Source: Symbiodinium sp. CCMP2592
Taxonomy: Eukaryota; Sar; Dinophyceae; Suessiales; Symbiodiniaceae
Direction: 5' to 3'
Assembly (NCBI GenBank): GCA_905221615.1
Contig: CAJNDT010004891.1
Coordinates: forward strand, 310,001-374,000
DNA length: 64,000 bases
In this document: piece after piece, positions 1 through 11,159 of the stretch
How the letters are laid out: every line of letters begins with the position of its first letter
How positions within the stretch are numbered: the first letter of the stretch is position 1
Made by a program: the position numbers and the translations under genes
The notes under the pieces: generated by a model
Seen by the model: only the letters and a program-made list of their open reading frames with translations
Databases searched by the model: none
Told to the model about the DNA's origin: nothing

Positions 1-151
1 ACCGTGAGAATACTCATGGCTGACAGCTTTGCAGGTGCAAGCGCGGACTGGAGAGGAGCGAGGGTGCATGCACGGTTTTGCATACTTTAACGAGACGGAG
101 CTTGGTGCAAGCACGAGCGTTGGCGCATCTGGCACCGCCGTGTAGATGTCG

Positions 152-322
152 TCTGTCAATGTGCAGGACACCCCGGATGCCCTTCTTGTTGCCGGGAATG
201 AGCTTGACCCATCCTATTTGCTGCAGGCTCGCTGGTTTGCGGGGCATAATGAAGCTGCAGCTCGCTACAGCTGGCAGCAGAGACAGCAGCTGCGTAGTTC
301 ATGCCATTTGATCTGGGCCGGC
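152..322 (+). CDS. Possible exon, function unknown
   Basis: An open stretch with protein-like composition begins near a GTG at 161 (peptide starting VQDTPDALLVAGNELDP), continues into a helical, Q/R-rich part, and stops at a TAG at 323-325. A CAG|G junction lies inside it, near 230, so it may be two exons. I recognise no domain. The call rests only on composition and on its similarity in style to the exons found further along. It could equally be a chance open frame. Confidence 0.25.
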
Positions 323-424
323 TAGCTGATCTCTCGATGCGTGGCATCGCGACATGTCTAGTGCGTGTGGTGCCTCTGGTGTTGCTACAACTGCTACTCT
401 GGCGGCTGTTCTTGTTCTCCTTGG

Positions 425-590
425 TGTTGCTTTTGTTGTTGTTGCTGTGGCTGTGGCTGTGGCTGTAGCTGCGGCTTTGGCTTTGGCTGTGGCTCTGGCT
501 GTGGCTGTTGCTGTCGCTGTTGCTGTTGCTGCTGCTGCTGTGGTTGTTGTTGTTGTTGTTGTTGTTGTCGCTGCTGTCATCGGTTTGGCT
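425..590. repeat. GCTGTG/GTT low-complexity tract
   Basis: Imperfect hexa- and trinucleotide repeats (GGCTGT, TGCTGT, then TTG units). Frames through it give only poly-Val/Ala, poly-Cys or poly-Thr, so they are not annotated as genes. Confidence 0.85.
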
Positions 591-599
591 CTGCAGGCT

Positions 600-3500
600 T
601 TTGGAAGTCTGGCTAGTTGAACTTGGTTCACTGGTTTGTCTTCCTGAGCTTTGGCGACACTTTCACATTGTTTGTGCACTCCGATAACTTCTGCCGACAT
701 CCCCTTTCGCCGCAGCTCCCTTCCCTGCCCCAGAGTTCGTGTTTGGGCTCTTTGCCTGCATGTTTGGGTTGTTGAAATTAGAATTTGTGGTCAAGGGATC
801 TAGGATCAGTTCAGGGTTGCGGCTGGGGGCTTGACGTTGGAGTCTTCGGGTTTAAGTTCAGGGCTTCACGAATTGTTTTAAGTTGTGTATACAAGAGATG
901 TACATGCAGCAATATTCTTCCTGCGCTTGTTGTTACAATCTTCTGTCGTTTTTGGTTATTGCGACATTTGCAAGTTCGTGTATGCAGTTTGTATAAGCCA
1001 TGTCAGCTATGTACTACAAATGTTGTTGTGTGTGTTATTGCTGCTATTGCTCCTGCTACGGCGACGACGATTCTCTTGTTATCTGCATCATCATACTCAT
1101 TGGCGATGCTTTGCATGCTTCCTTGCATACGTATCGCTGTGTCCACTGAAGCGAGTGTCCATCGACTTCCCGGTGTCTAGAAGCCACGACGAAAGGAGGC
1201 TTCACAAAACCAAGGGCCGCAGGCAAGTTGGTTTCTGGAAGTTGAGAATATTTGAGAGTGCGCCTTTGCATGTTTCCCCATCCACCCACCATGCTGCCGA
1301 CGGTCGGCAGCATCCATCTCCTCATGTCACAATTGGTTGTCGGACTGACGTCTCTTCAGCAAAGCCTGATATGTGCTGCCCTGAAGTGGTTCTGTGGGGC
1401 ATAGCAGTAACGAAGCTGCTGCCTGTCTTTGTACGTTGTCCAGCTGTCCAGGCTCTGGGGCGCTTGTCCTTCAAAGCCCGCAAGAAGTCGGCAGGGCCGG
1501 CAGCACGGCTGATATCTGTAACGGCAATGCACTGCGCGCTGCGTGTGCTGAGGTACATCCTGGTCCTCGGCGGATCTGGATCTGTAGGGTCCCAAGCCGA
1601 CCATTGTGTACTCCGAACTGTATCGGAACCTCCGATCGCATCTTTTCGTGCCTGCTCGGCTGTGTGACAGACATGACAGACGTACTGCGACTGGCAGAGC
1701 ATGTAACCGCACAATCCTCACGATGCATCTAGGCTCAGTGCAGGCAGGTAGGGGAAGCAAACGGAGCCAGCATCGATCCTCCGCGACACACGTGTCTGGA
1801 TACATGGCCTCGCTATCAACGGCTTGACGAGATTCGACGGCAGCACCGCAAAGTAGCAGGCTCCGTGCATCGGGTTCGTCTAGGGCTTGGGAGGAGCTGG
1901 GAGGCAAGCCCCGGCTCGTTACTCCGGCCTGCACGGGAACAGCGAGTTTTATGGAAGCCGTCGCCCACTGACTCCGAGCCGTCGCTCATGAGGCCCAGAC
2001 CACTTGGTCAAGCAGTTGTCCTAGACATACTTTCCTCTGCTCATGTCGAAGGCTTGACTCGTCTTGAGTCGTGCCGTTGCGAACCCTTCGCTGCCAAGAT
2101 GTTCTGAGGTGTGGAAAGCAGCACTTCGGAATTCGGTGCTTCACCCCCGTGCACACTGGAGGCATGCAAAGGGAGGAAGATGGAACCATGCTCAGGGTGA
2201 GCCAGGCTCTCAGCGCGATTCATGACTGCTCGGATATTCATGATCCGGGTGCGTACTGGACAGTCCGTAGGCCGAATTCAGGGGAATCTGTGAACGATTT
2301 GCTGCGCTGCCATGTCTCGGCTCGAGCTGGATGTCCACGTAATAGGCAGGCATCCCGCGAACTGCAGCGACTTGGCTTCTCAGGCGGGTTTGAATCGTGA
2401 GTTGGGTTTAGCAGTAATTAGCTTCTTTTGGCTTCTTCATCTCTGGTGTTGATCAGTGGCGGATAGAGGGTGATGGCGGCTCTCCGAGGGCATGCTCACC
2501 TTCGATGGACTTGTCCAAGACATCATCCAGAGGCGAGGCAGGCTCGGCACGAAGGACGGCCTCAGGGCGTCCGCTGTTGAGTGCCTTTTTTGCTGGAGAT
2601 TCGCTGTCTACGTCCACGTCTCCTCATGTCTCCTCCGGCGTCAGGAGGGCAGTGACTCTGCACGGGACTACCAGGAGGCCGGGCAAGGTCCAGAGAGTAC
2701 ATCGGTAGCATTTGAGCTTCTAGTTCACAGCCTTGACAGGCCTGGGCAGCCTATGCAGCCTATGTTAGGTCATGCCTGGAGCAGAGGCGTCCCGAATCTT
2801 TCTAAAACAAGGGCGTAGAGATCTGCTTCTGTGAAGATGCCCCTCAGGCGAGGACTCCAGCTTAGCAGCTTTTGCAAGCTCGGCTGGTCTCTGCAAAAGA
2901 AGCTAGGCACGGCCGGCACGACGATTGGCTCCATGTTGCACCGCCGTCTTGCCCATCGTTTTGACACTGTTGCAGGCAAGACGACGTATAGGCCGCATGT
3001 CCAGTTCTCTGACTCGCTGCTGTGCTGCAGTGGTCACAACTACACGAGCTCGTGCTTCGTGGCCTTTGGCTGATCCCACCGCACGTTTCCAAGGTTCATC
3101 CGCGCCTACCTGTCTGAATCTCGCAAGACCCCAGCGCCTGAGCTTTGCGCGTTCGAGGACTTCAACTTTAGCAAGGCTGGGATCGCATTGAACTTGGAGA
3201 ACCTCGTGTCGATAGCGTCCGATAGAGGCTGCTTTGAAGTTCTCCAACCTCACCAAGGACCAGGCAGCGTGTCGCTCGTCTCTCGGCACTCCATACTTTA
3301 TGTTCCTTGCAGAGGTCTTTACCATGCTCCGGGCACTGGTGCAGCGCATTGGTGAGAGCGCTGCAGATGGTAGGCGGGCTTCCGCTCCGGTGTCAGACCC
3401 CCGATGAAGTCCGAACCGTCCTGGAGGGAGCTCGACTTGGCATTTGGCGATGTGGGGAGGCGGGAGGGCCAGATTTTTCAACTGTCCGCAGCTCCAGAGC

Positions 3501-4680
3501 TGAAAATGGATTGGGGCTCGAACGTGCAGAACAGGTTCGTGTGCAAAGATCGGGATCTTCGTTTCCTTTTCGCCCAGGAGTTCTACAGACAGGACTCCTG
3601 ATGTTGCAGCTCTTCAAGTCTTGCACCTCACACACCTGACAGGAGGGACTTACCCCGCCTTCGCGCGGAGGCACTTCCAGAGCCACCCCGAGCTTCCAGA
3701 AGGAGCCGTCCCCAGAGGTCGGGACGACACAAAGTTGGGATGATGTGCTTGCTGTACGATTTTGCAACAGATGTCTCTTGTGTGAAGGCTGCGAGCCTGG
3801 GCGTGATGCCTGGAGGTAGCGTTCTTTCAAGTTGCATGCAGAAGCGGCAGCATTTGGACATTCAATGGTATCGCATGCGCTGGAGTAGCGCAAGGAAGAA
3901 CGGGAGCAGATGAGCAGCCGACAATGGTTCTGCTACTCGACATCACATGTGCTGTGTTGGGTATCGGATAATCAAGATCTCGTGGGATCTCGCCAAGACT
4001 TGCCGTCTTGCAGCGTATACGCAGCGGTCTTCAAGGCCGGATGTGCAGGGCTTCGACGGCGGTACCCAGAGAGCCATGCCCAGCGTTGGCCTGGGTCTCA
4101 GCGTCAAAGGGGTCCAAAGGGCCCAAAGGGGGACTGGACTCCCTCATTTCGACCACCCTGGCGAGGCGCAGAGCCGCTGCAAAAGTCGGAGAGTGCTCCG
4201 GGGCTGACGGGAACGCAGTTCAAGCGCCTGGGCCGAGCATGGGATAAATAAGGATTGGATAAGGCGCACATTCGTCGAACAGATAGCAGCTACTTGTAGC
4301 CTCCATTATTTTCTTCTTTAGAACAGCTTGAAATCAGACAGACAAGGAAAGAAATCGCCTTCAAAGAGGCAATGGACAGGCACATTGCGGCCATGGAGGC
4401 CGGTTTCAGAGCCGCTCCATCCCTGCCTCGTGGCCACGAAGCGTCACGAAGCTGCCTTCAGGCGCATGCTGTCGAGGCAGTGGCGGAGAAGGAGCCTTTC
4501 ATGGTGGGACGTGTGGAGCTCATGCTTGCTTGTATGGCGGTAGGCCCGAGGAGGCAGCGAAAAGGTTGCATGTGCCTCACCCACCCACCCTGTTGAGCTT
4601 GCAGCTCACAGTCACGAGGGAGCTTGTATAACTCGACCCTGACTGAGTTGTAGAATGTATAATTACCGAGAATCTGACAC
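600..4680. other. Unresolved stretch, no supported gene
   Basis: Short open frames exist on both strands but none shows a domain, a heptad pattern or a clear chain of splice-bounded exons. The only piece with some character is the minus-strand exon candidate at 3254-3295, listed separately. The stretch may be intergenic DNA or large introns. Confidence 0.5.
3254..3295 (-). CDS. Doubtful minus-strand exon, TBC-like motif
   Basis: Read on the minus strand this gives the peptide YGVPRDERHAAWSL, followed directly by GTGAGG, a good 5' splice site. The pattern G-V-P-x-x-x-R-x-x-x-W resembles the first motif of Rab-GAP TBC domains. Frames further along the minus strand (about 3190 to 2910) give peptides I cannot place in the rest of a TBC domain. 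It would be the only minus-strand gene in the window. Treat it as a lead only. Confidence 0.2.
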
Positions 4681-4685
4681 ATGTT

Positions 4686-5740
4686 CCTCATGTGCAGGAG
4701 GCGTGGGACAGCCATGTCAGCGCCGCTTGGTCTTGTTGCAGTACCCTGTCGAACCCGGAAGCGTGCCCCGTCACACTGCAACAGTTCACGGTTCCGCGGC
4801 TTTCATGTCCGAGGAGTGCTTGCTGCAAGAGCGGGACGAGATCCAGGCACGCAAAGAAAGGACGGAGCCCAAACAAAGATGTTGGTACATCTTATCTCTG
4901 AGTTAGCAGGCTTGCTCAATTTCCGGGCAAGGAACCATATGAACCTGCAGTTCCTGAAGCACCAAATGGCGCTGGGAGAGCACAAACGAAAAGAGCAGAG
5001 GCCCAATGAAAGCGGAAGAAGATGGCTTAGCCGTAGTCCTGGCATCTTTGCCTTGCACACAGGAAAGAAGATATTGAAGCGGCGTCTGCGCATGACTTTC
5101 CAGCTTTCTCGGAAGTGCATCCGAACGAGATGAAGGACTTCATCAAAGGGCAGCAGGCGAACCGCTCTCCGCATTTCCTGCTGCCAATCTGCCGAGTTCA
5201 GAGAACTCCGGTGGAAGATGTCCGCAGGCGAAGGTCCGGCAAGCTCTAGACGAGCAAGTCAGAACAAACAACACTCTCCGCAGCTTTGACGGATTTGAGA
5301 CTTTCGTGAATCTGAGCCATGCAGCTTGCCCCTTGGGTGCGGAATCCTGAGGCAACCTGGCCAAGCAAAAAGACCTCTCTCTGGAGCTAAATCAGCTCCA
5401 GGCGTCGCTAGTGCCTTTGTCCATCGCTGCATGACTGCATGACTGTCAGACGGGGACCTTGGAGCAAGCCGTGCGAGGCCAACCGCGAGGAGCTGGCCAT
5501 GCTGCGTGATGCAGAGCGCCGCTCGATCGACCTTACTGGCTGCTTGCGGTTGCCATACTTCCATAATCTTCCATGCTTCCATCTTCAGGCGCCAAGAAGG
5601 CGTACGACAAAGAAGCCTTGGCAACAGCATGGAATGCCGATATTCGCATGAAGAACATCTGGAAGGCCATCGAAGCCCGGCAGCCTTGCAGAGGCAGAGT
5701 CGAGCAAACCGAAATCACGGGACATGCTGTGGGGCGACTG
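4686..5740 (+). CDS. Exon cluster of a coiled-coil protein, unidentified
   Basis: Several separated pieces in different frames look like exons of one charged, helical protein. They include ECLLQERDEIQARKERTE near 4815, FLKHQMALGEHKRKEQ near 4955, DFPAFSEVHPNEMKDFIKGQ near 5090, KVRQALDEQVRTNNTLR near 5225, NLAKQKDLSLELNQLQASL near 5360, EANREELAMLRDAERRS near 5475, and KKAYDKEALATAWNADIR near 5590, which continues to about 5690. Frame changes between pieces fit introns. The order of heptad-like segments followed by a tryptophan-bearing helix suggests a cytoskeletal or axonemal protein, but I recognise no named family. Exact exon ends were not resolved. Confidence 0.45.
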
Positions 5741-5749
5741 AGGACAACC

Positions 5750-7350
5750 ACAGCAAAGTTGCCCCGAAGACACCGGCTCAGGCAGGGGGCCATTTCGACG
5801 GGCCTAGCATGGCCTAGCCATGCAGAGCCCGCTTAGCTCTCTGAAACCGGCTCCTAGGTGTCGCTCAACGAAGGGTTGCCAGCTTCCCGGGCCGGCTCGA
5901 CGGTTTCTGCTGGCCGTCTTATGACAGGCGCCTCGGCATGCCAAGTTGAAGCCATCGGCCACTTGGGCTTGCGCCACTGTCTGAAAAGTTTCAGTGCCCG
6001 ACAGGCTCCTTACAATGTTCCGCAAGAGTGGACTTCTCGTAGTATCATCCAGCTGAAGCATGAAGCATCATGCAGCATGAGGGATCACCCCCAACCCAGC
6101 ACATCCTGAAGGTTCGCAGCGGCGAACCCCGCTAGGATGCTCCACATCCATGAGCCAGCTGGAGGCCGTTCTTGTGATATCTGGGCGCTTGGACATTCTT
6201 TGACTCTGACTCTCATCTTTCGGGTTCCAGGCCAGAGCTTCCAACGCCAAGGGCTTGTTTTGACGCAGCCGAGTACGCCGTAGCGCCCTTTGCAGAGTGT
6301 CACACAGTTTCACATGTCTGTTTCACCTCTAAGACATAACGTTTCACCTCATCCCTCTGCTAGCAGGCCCGCATGCCAATCGGCTCAATGAAAGTTCCCA
6401 TGCCACAGCTGCTGGCTAGGGATGCCGTTGCCTCAAGCTGAAGCAATTAATCCCTCGGGGCATCGAAAAAGTTGAGTTCTTCGAGTCTTCGAGCGTCTGA
6501 TCGCCTGTTATTACATAATGCATGCTGCGCACTACCGTAGGTATATACGTGCTGAGTTTGAACCGGATGTAAATACACGGACACACACACAGAGACAGCG
6601 TGGGGCGTTCTCTTTTTCCTAGGGAACATGCAGCCGGATCGTTGCTCCTCATTGCAAGCATACAGTGCCTGAAAAGCCGCAAGTTTGCTGTCGCTACCGA
6701 TCCGAGGTCAGCGGATTTCATCTCGAACTGGATTCCGTGGTGGTCGAGAAGTTCTCCAAAGCTTCGGAAGCACTTTGAACAAACGCACGTTGCAGGGCTG
6801 GGCACGTCTGGTGGCGAGACCGATGCCCACATACGACCGGCGCCCCACTGGCTGGCTGTACAGGACCGATGCGACGAGTGAGCTCGGATGCATTCGAGCG
6901 ATGGATCCAGATGTGAATCGCGACAATCATGCCCCAACAAAAGATGCCTTTGCCCGCAAGCAGTTGGTTGCATGGTGCGTTTGAAGACTAGAAGCATCTG
7001 CAGAAACTCTCGGTTTCATGACATTCAAAATCAGCTTCAAAATGACACTGCGACGGCTGCAATTGCTAGAGCGACTGGCGAGTAATCATTGCATTGGCCT
7101 TAGTCGCACTTGTCTATCGAAATAAAGTGGAGACGCACAGCTTGCCTTCCCTGATGCCGTGTCGGTTGTAGCCGTGGCATCAATGGCACGGGCCCCTGGC
7201 TGTTTCAGAAGTGCCAGTGCTGACAAGCTCTGCTACCGGAGGCCGAGGCCGCGACTTCGGAAGCCGCGGAGCTGACAAAGGCTCGGGTCGCTCGGGTCTG
7301 AAGTCGAGCCTTTCGGGCGCAGCTTGCGGGTGTTTGGCAGCTCGAGACTG
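5750..7350. other. No supported gene
   Basis: Nothing recognisable. Part of it may hold the 3' end of the coiled-coil gene before it or 5' exons of the UCH gene after it. Confidence 0.5.
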
Positions 7351-7356
7351 CAGCAG

Positions 7357-9000
7357 GTGAAGAAACGAAAGCGATGGATGCCTCTTGAATCCAACCCAAA
7401 GGTGGTTACCCGGCTAAAATTAAGTCGCAACATAAATATGTTCTGCTCTGTGCAGAAAGCTGCTGCAAATAGTCCGCAACCCGTCAGGTTGGCAAGTATC
7501 TGACGAAATTGGGATTCGACAGCCAGTACGAGGTGCATGAGCTCTTATCACTTGAGCCTTGGGCCCTTCAGAAGCTCGGCTTACCTCTGGGGGTTTGTAC
7601 AGGGCACATGCGTCCTGTTTCGCTGCTGAGGATGATTCCTCGTCCGACCAGGGCAGTCTTTTTGCTCTTCCCTCAAGGTCAGGTTTTGGTGTGGTAAATT
7701 CAACTCGTTGCAGACATGTGTTGTGTCAGGCAAGGAGCTTGCAGCTGCGGAAGAGACCGAGCGCCTCTCTGCGGTCTCTCAGCTTGATCTTGGGGCCTTG
7801 GGGCTTCTGGATCACCCGAGGGACGAAAGTGTCTTCATAAGCTCAGTACCGCCTCCATCACATGTCGGGTGCTTCGGAGAAGGTGACGACCGCGCCACCA
7901 TCGGGTGTGCTTCATATGTCACCTTGCTGCATGCTTGTGTGGAGTCGGGCCAGGAAGGTGACTCTTGTAGTTGTTGTCCATGTGTGCCGGTTGCCATTCA
8001 GAGGAAGCAGCTCATCGGCAATGCCTGTGGAACTATTGCCGTTGTGCATGCCATGGCGAACCTCTGCAGACATTCAGATGCCTTGGCTGCAGAAGGACTC
8101 CCTCAGCACGCAAGATGCTCTGTGGAACGCACCGACTCGACATCTTAGTCCTGCCTTGCTTTGCAGAGTGTGCAGCTGCCAAGACAGATCCAAGTTAACG
8201 TGTTTCTGGCACCTTTCCAAGCTTCGAGCACGGAAGACGCTGAAGGATCTTGGCTGGAGCGCTTCCTCGTGAACTACAAGGTCCATGTCTCAGCGGGCCG
8301 GCGCTTGGAACTGTTTCACTCGAACTTGTGCTGAGGAGGGGATGACTAGTGAAGATCTGGGCACGATGCTGGAGGAAGATGTTGCCATTGAAGCCGCACA
8401 TACTGAAGCAGAACGGGAAAGTGATTTCTCTGCACATGGATTCTGGAAGCTTTCGATCTTTAAAGGCATTCAAGACGTAGCAAATGTTTCAGAGGTGAGG
8501 CGTCCAGTGGGCATGTGTCTTGGCAGTGTTGGGCATAGTGATCTCGCGGATGCACGAAGCACCTCATGTGCCAAGCAAGAAATGATCTCCCAGGCCACGA
8601 TCAAGCTAAGGCCACGAACAAGGATTTACATTTCATTGTCTTCGTGTGCATCGACGGGCTTGTGGTCGAGTTGCACGGCTGGTGGAGTTGACCTTGTTTG
8701 CCTCGGACAGTCGCTGCTACAGGGGTGGTTTGCAATACTGAACGGCTCAAAATCCCACCAACAAAGGCTTGATGGCTGCAAAGCCAAGCCTGTTGTTCGC
8801 GGAAACACGGGAGACCATGGTGGCGATTTCTTGACTGCGACTGTGACGGTGATTCGCAGCTTGTATGAAACAGCGCAAGCGCATGCGAGGTGCATGCGAG
8901 GCTTCATGCAACAACACTTCCAGACTAGACTTTCGATTCACCGCTCAGGGGAGAGATACATGAACGTGTCTCCGGATCCGATGCGATTCAACATGCCATT
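7357..9000 (+). CDS. Ubiquitin C-terminal hydrolase (UCH, peptidase C12)
   Basis: A cysteine protease that releases ubiquitin from small adducts and precursors. The exons join into the family's order. 7357-7401 gives RKRWMPLESNPK, the N-terminal W-x-PLESNP motif. 7488-7570 gives VGKYLTKLGF and the ELLSLEPWAL helix. 7631 to about 7677 gives MIPRPTRAVFLLFP. An exon from 8002 gives KQLIGNACGTIAVVHAMANL with the catalytic Cys codon at 8026 and the oxyanion Gln codon at 8008. 8623-8669 gives DLHFIVFVCIDG with the catalytic His codon at 8629. 8767 to about 8860 gives LDGCKAKPVVRG with the catalytic Asp codon at 8771, then a terminal helix. A last piece near 8960 reads MNVSPDPMRFNM. The 60-base intron 7571-7630 is GA-AG and 8670-8766 is GT-AG. 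The region from about 7680 to 8000 and the true start were not fully resolved. All catalytic residues are present. Confidence 0.87.
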
Positions 9001-9475
9001 CGGAGTGTATTGAGATGGGAGTCCTGCATCGATGACGTATGGCCCAAACTTTCAGCACCCTTGTGCCCATGAGGATGGCCCTGTGCAAAGTTGGAGTAGA
9101 GGCCGATCAGCTTCATCGTGTCGTGAAGCTGACTTCCGGTGACTTCGCTGAGAGGAGCTTCTGGCCTCGGGTGCGGCACCGAGCATCTCGGAGGAGGCTG
9201 TCCGAAGCTTTTCCAGACTTGCCTGCGGTTCTCGTATCAGAATTGACAAGTTCGTTGTGAGCGTATGAACGTGAGAAGCATCCACAACGTACACGACATT
9301 CCGTGGGCCCAGTTGTACGCTCGCACAACAGCTTTCCTGCGTCGAACTGCATGTCTGTATCTGCAATTTGCATGTCTCCGGATGAGCCAGCGTCTGTGTA
9401 TTGCTGCTGCAGTACCATTAGAACACGTAGCCGAAGATGACTAGCAAAGACCTTCATGGAAGATCTCGTGCGTAG

Positions 9476-9652
9476 GCGGTGGCAGAACTGATGGCTTTGG
9501 GCTTCGATGCAGATGCAGCAAAGTCTGCTTTGGAAGCTGCGGGCGGTAATGCGGAGGCCAGGACCCAGCAACCAGTTGCATGTTTCCGCTCAGCAAAAAA
9601 GTGTTTGCAGTGTCTGTACCGCCCTTTCAGGAGGCTGCGAACTTCCTGCTGG
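9476..9652 (+). CDS. UBA domain split by a 74-base GC-AG intron
   Basis: Exon 9476-9556 gives AVAELMALGFDADAAKSALE followed by AAGGNAE. Exon 9631-9652 gives EAANFLLG. Together they make a textbook ubiquitin-associated domain: an M/L-G-F loop in helix 1, A-L-x-A-x-G-G-N, then E-x-A-x-x-x-L-L. The intron 9557-9630 starts GCCAGG and ends TTTCAG. It lies about 480 bases after the last UCH exon on the same strand. It may be the C-terminal part of the UCH protein, which would fit a role in binding ubiquitin, or the start of the next gene. I cannot see the join. Confidence 0.75.
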
Positions 9653-9789
9653 GCTGAGCTTCTGGCAGAAGGTAGTCAGCATGCGCCATCGATTTGCCAC
9701 AAGCTCTGAGAAGAAAGAAAGACGCCAGGAACTTCCTTAGGGAGTTGTACAGTTGTACTGCTGGAACGTGTTGGACTCCAGCTTCATGA

Positions 9790-11150
9790 CGGCCTCAGGC
9801 CCCAACAGCAGCTTGGCGAGCGTTGTCGCAGCAGCCCGTCTGCAGCAGTGGAAGAGGGAGGGGCAACTTAATTACTATGATTTGGCTCTGGGCGGCAGGG
9901 CGGCCGAACGGTTTTCGTGCAGTACACCTCCCTCCCAGACATTCGCTGAACTACTGAAGTCTGTCCCAGAAAAAGCCGGCCGGCCACTTCATGTTGAAAG
10001 TAAATCTGCCTACGAAACTCCATGTCAGATCATGTCAGGGCTCCCAGGAAGGGATGTGCAGCGATTTGACTTCACGTCTGCAGGCATGATTCTCGGATCC
10101 AGGAAGCATTGCGGCGTGCAGCTGTTGCCACGGCCCTAGCACAAGGAGACCACAGTCGTTTCTAGTCTGCTCATTGATAGATGTTCGACTTCTAAATCAG
10201 GGCGCTGCTGTGCTTATTTGCTCAATCTGTGCCCAGGCCCGTGGCCGCCTTGGAAGACCACTGATGTGGAAAGACCCTCTTGTCTGGGAGTTTCTGTCTG
10301 TTCGCATGCTTGGACTGGAGCTGCAGGACTTGCCGACTGCACTTCGAGATGTGGTGGAGATTGCTGACAAGAAAGTTGCAAAGGCCATGGCTTGCGCACT
10401 CAAAGCGTTTGCCAAAGCGGTGCGGCGCATGAGGTGAGCTTGCTGAAGGCATTTGCCTCAGACGGCATGCGAGTGCACAACAGTTTTGCTAGCTCCCAGC
10501 TGTGGAGGTGGTGAATGAAGCTGTGACTTCGGCCGCAGACAGCCGCGTCCCAAAGGGAGCAGAGGTTCCAAGCGCTGAGCCGGTGCATACACGTGGCTTT
10601 CAGGCTGGGACCTGATGTTCGGGCATCTGATGGCCTACAAAGAGTCCATGAAGGACTTCGCGTCGGCGCTCCAAGAGTGTCAGTATGGGTATGGCCTGAA
10701 GGAGCCTGTCAGCCTGCATGTGCCAGTCACTGCCACGGTCCATGGCGAGCCGGTAGGCATTTGCGGTCGGCCGCTGGTTTGGTTTCATGTCCTGGCAATC
10801 TGTGGGGCCAGTCGAAGGCCGATGGGTGGCTCAACAGTTTCTGGAGTGGCGCCCGCGTCCTAAATCTCACAGAATCTGTGTCTGTGTCTTGGCATTTTGC
10901 TTACTTGGCATCGCGCCATGTGTTATTTGTCCTTGCCAAGGGTCTGGAACACTCAGCGACCAAAGGAAGGAGCTTCTTATGCAGCGTGGCCTTGACGTGA
11001 ACCAGGAGGCAATAGCCGGAGCTGACGTGCAAGGTTGTAGGGCAGCCGGGACGACCAGAAACACCAGGATGCCAGAAGTTTCTCGGAGGGGCTGGCTGCG
11101 TTCGAGAAGCATGTCGAGGAGTCAGAGATCTTGTTTCCTGTGCGTAGCAG
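9790..11150 (+). CDS. Helical exon cluster, function unknown
   Basis: Exon-like peptides lie in changing frames. They include LASVVAAARLQQWKREGQLN near 9815, DLPTALRDVVEIADKKVAK at about 10327-10383 (after CAG, before GCCATGG), LLKAFASDGMRVHNSFASSQ near 10440, LMAYKESMKDFASALQECQ near 10625, and FSEGLAAFEKHVEESEILFP near 11080. They are rich in alanine and charged helix formers. I recognise no family. The pieces may belong to one gene that includes the UBA domain upstream or to a separate one. Confidence 0.4.
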
Positions 11151-11159
11151 GGTGAGTCG

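Noticed and set aside
354..620. Open frames encoding poly-Val/Ala or poly-Cys
   Set aside because: They follow from the GCTGTG/GTT repeat and have no other protein character.
885..1667. 260-codon frame on the + strand
   Set aside because: Composition is Cys/Leu/Arg-rich with no domain, no Met-supported start and no helical pattern. Likely chance in a region without stops.
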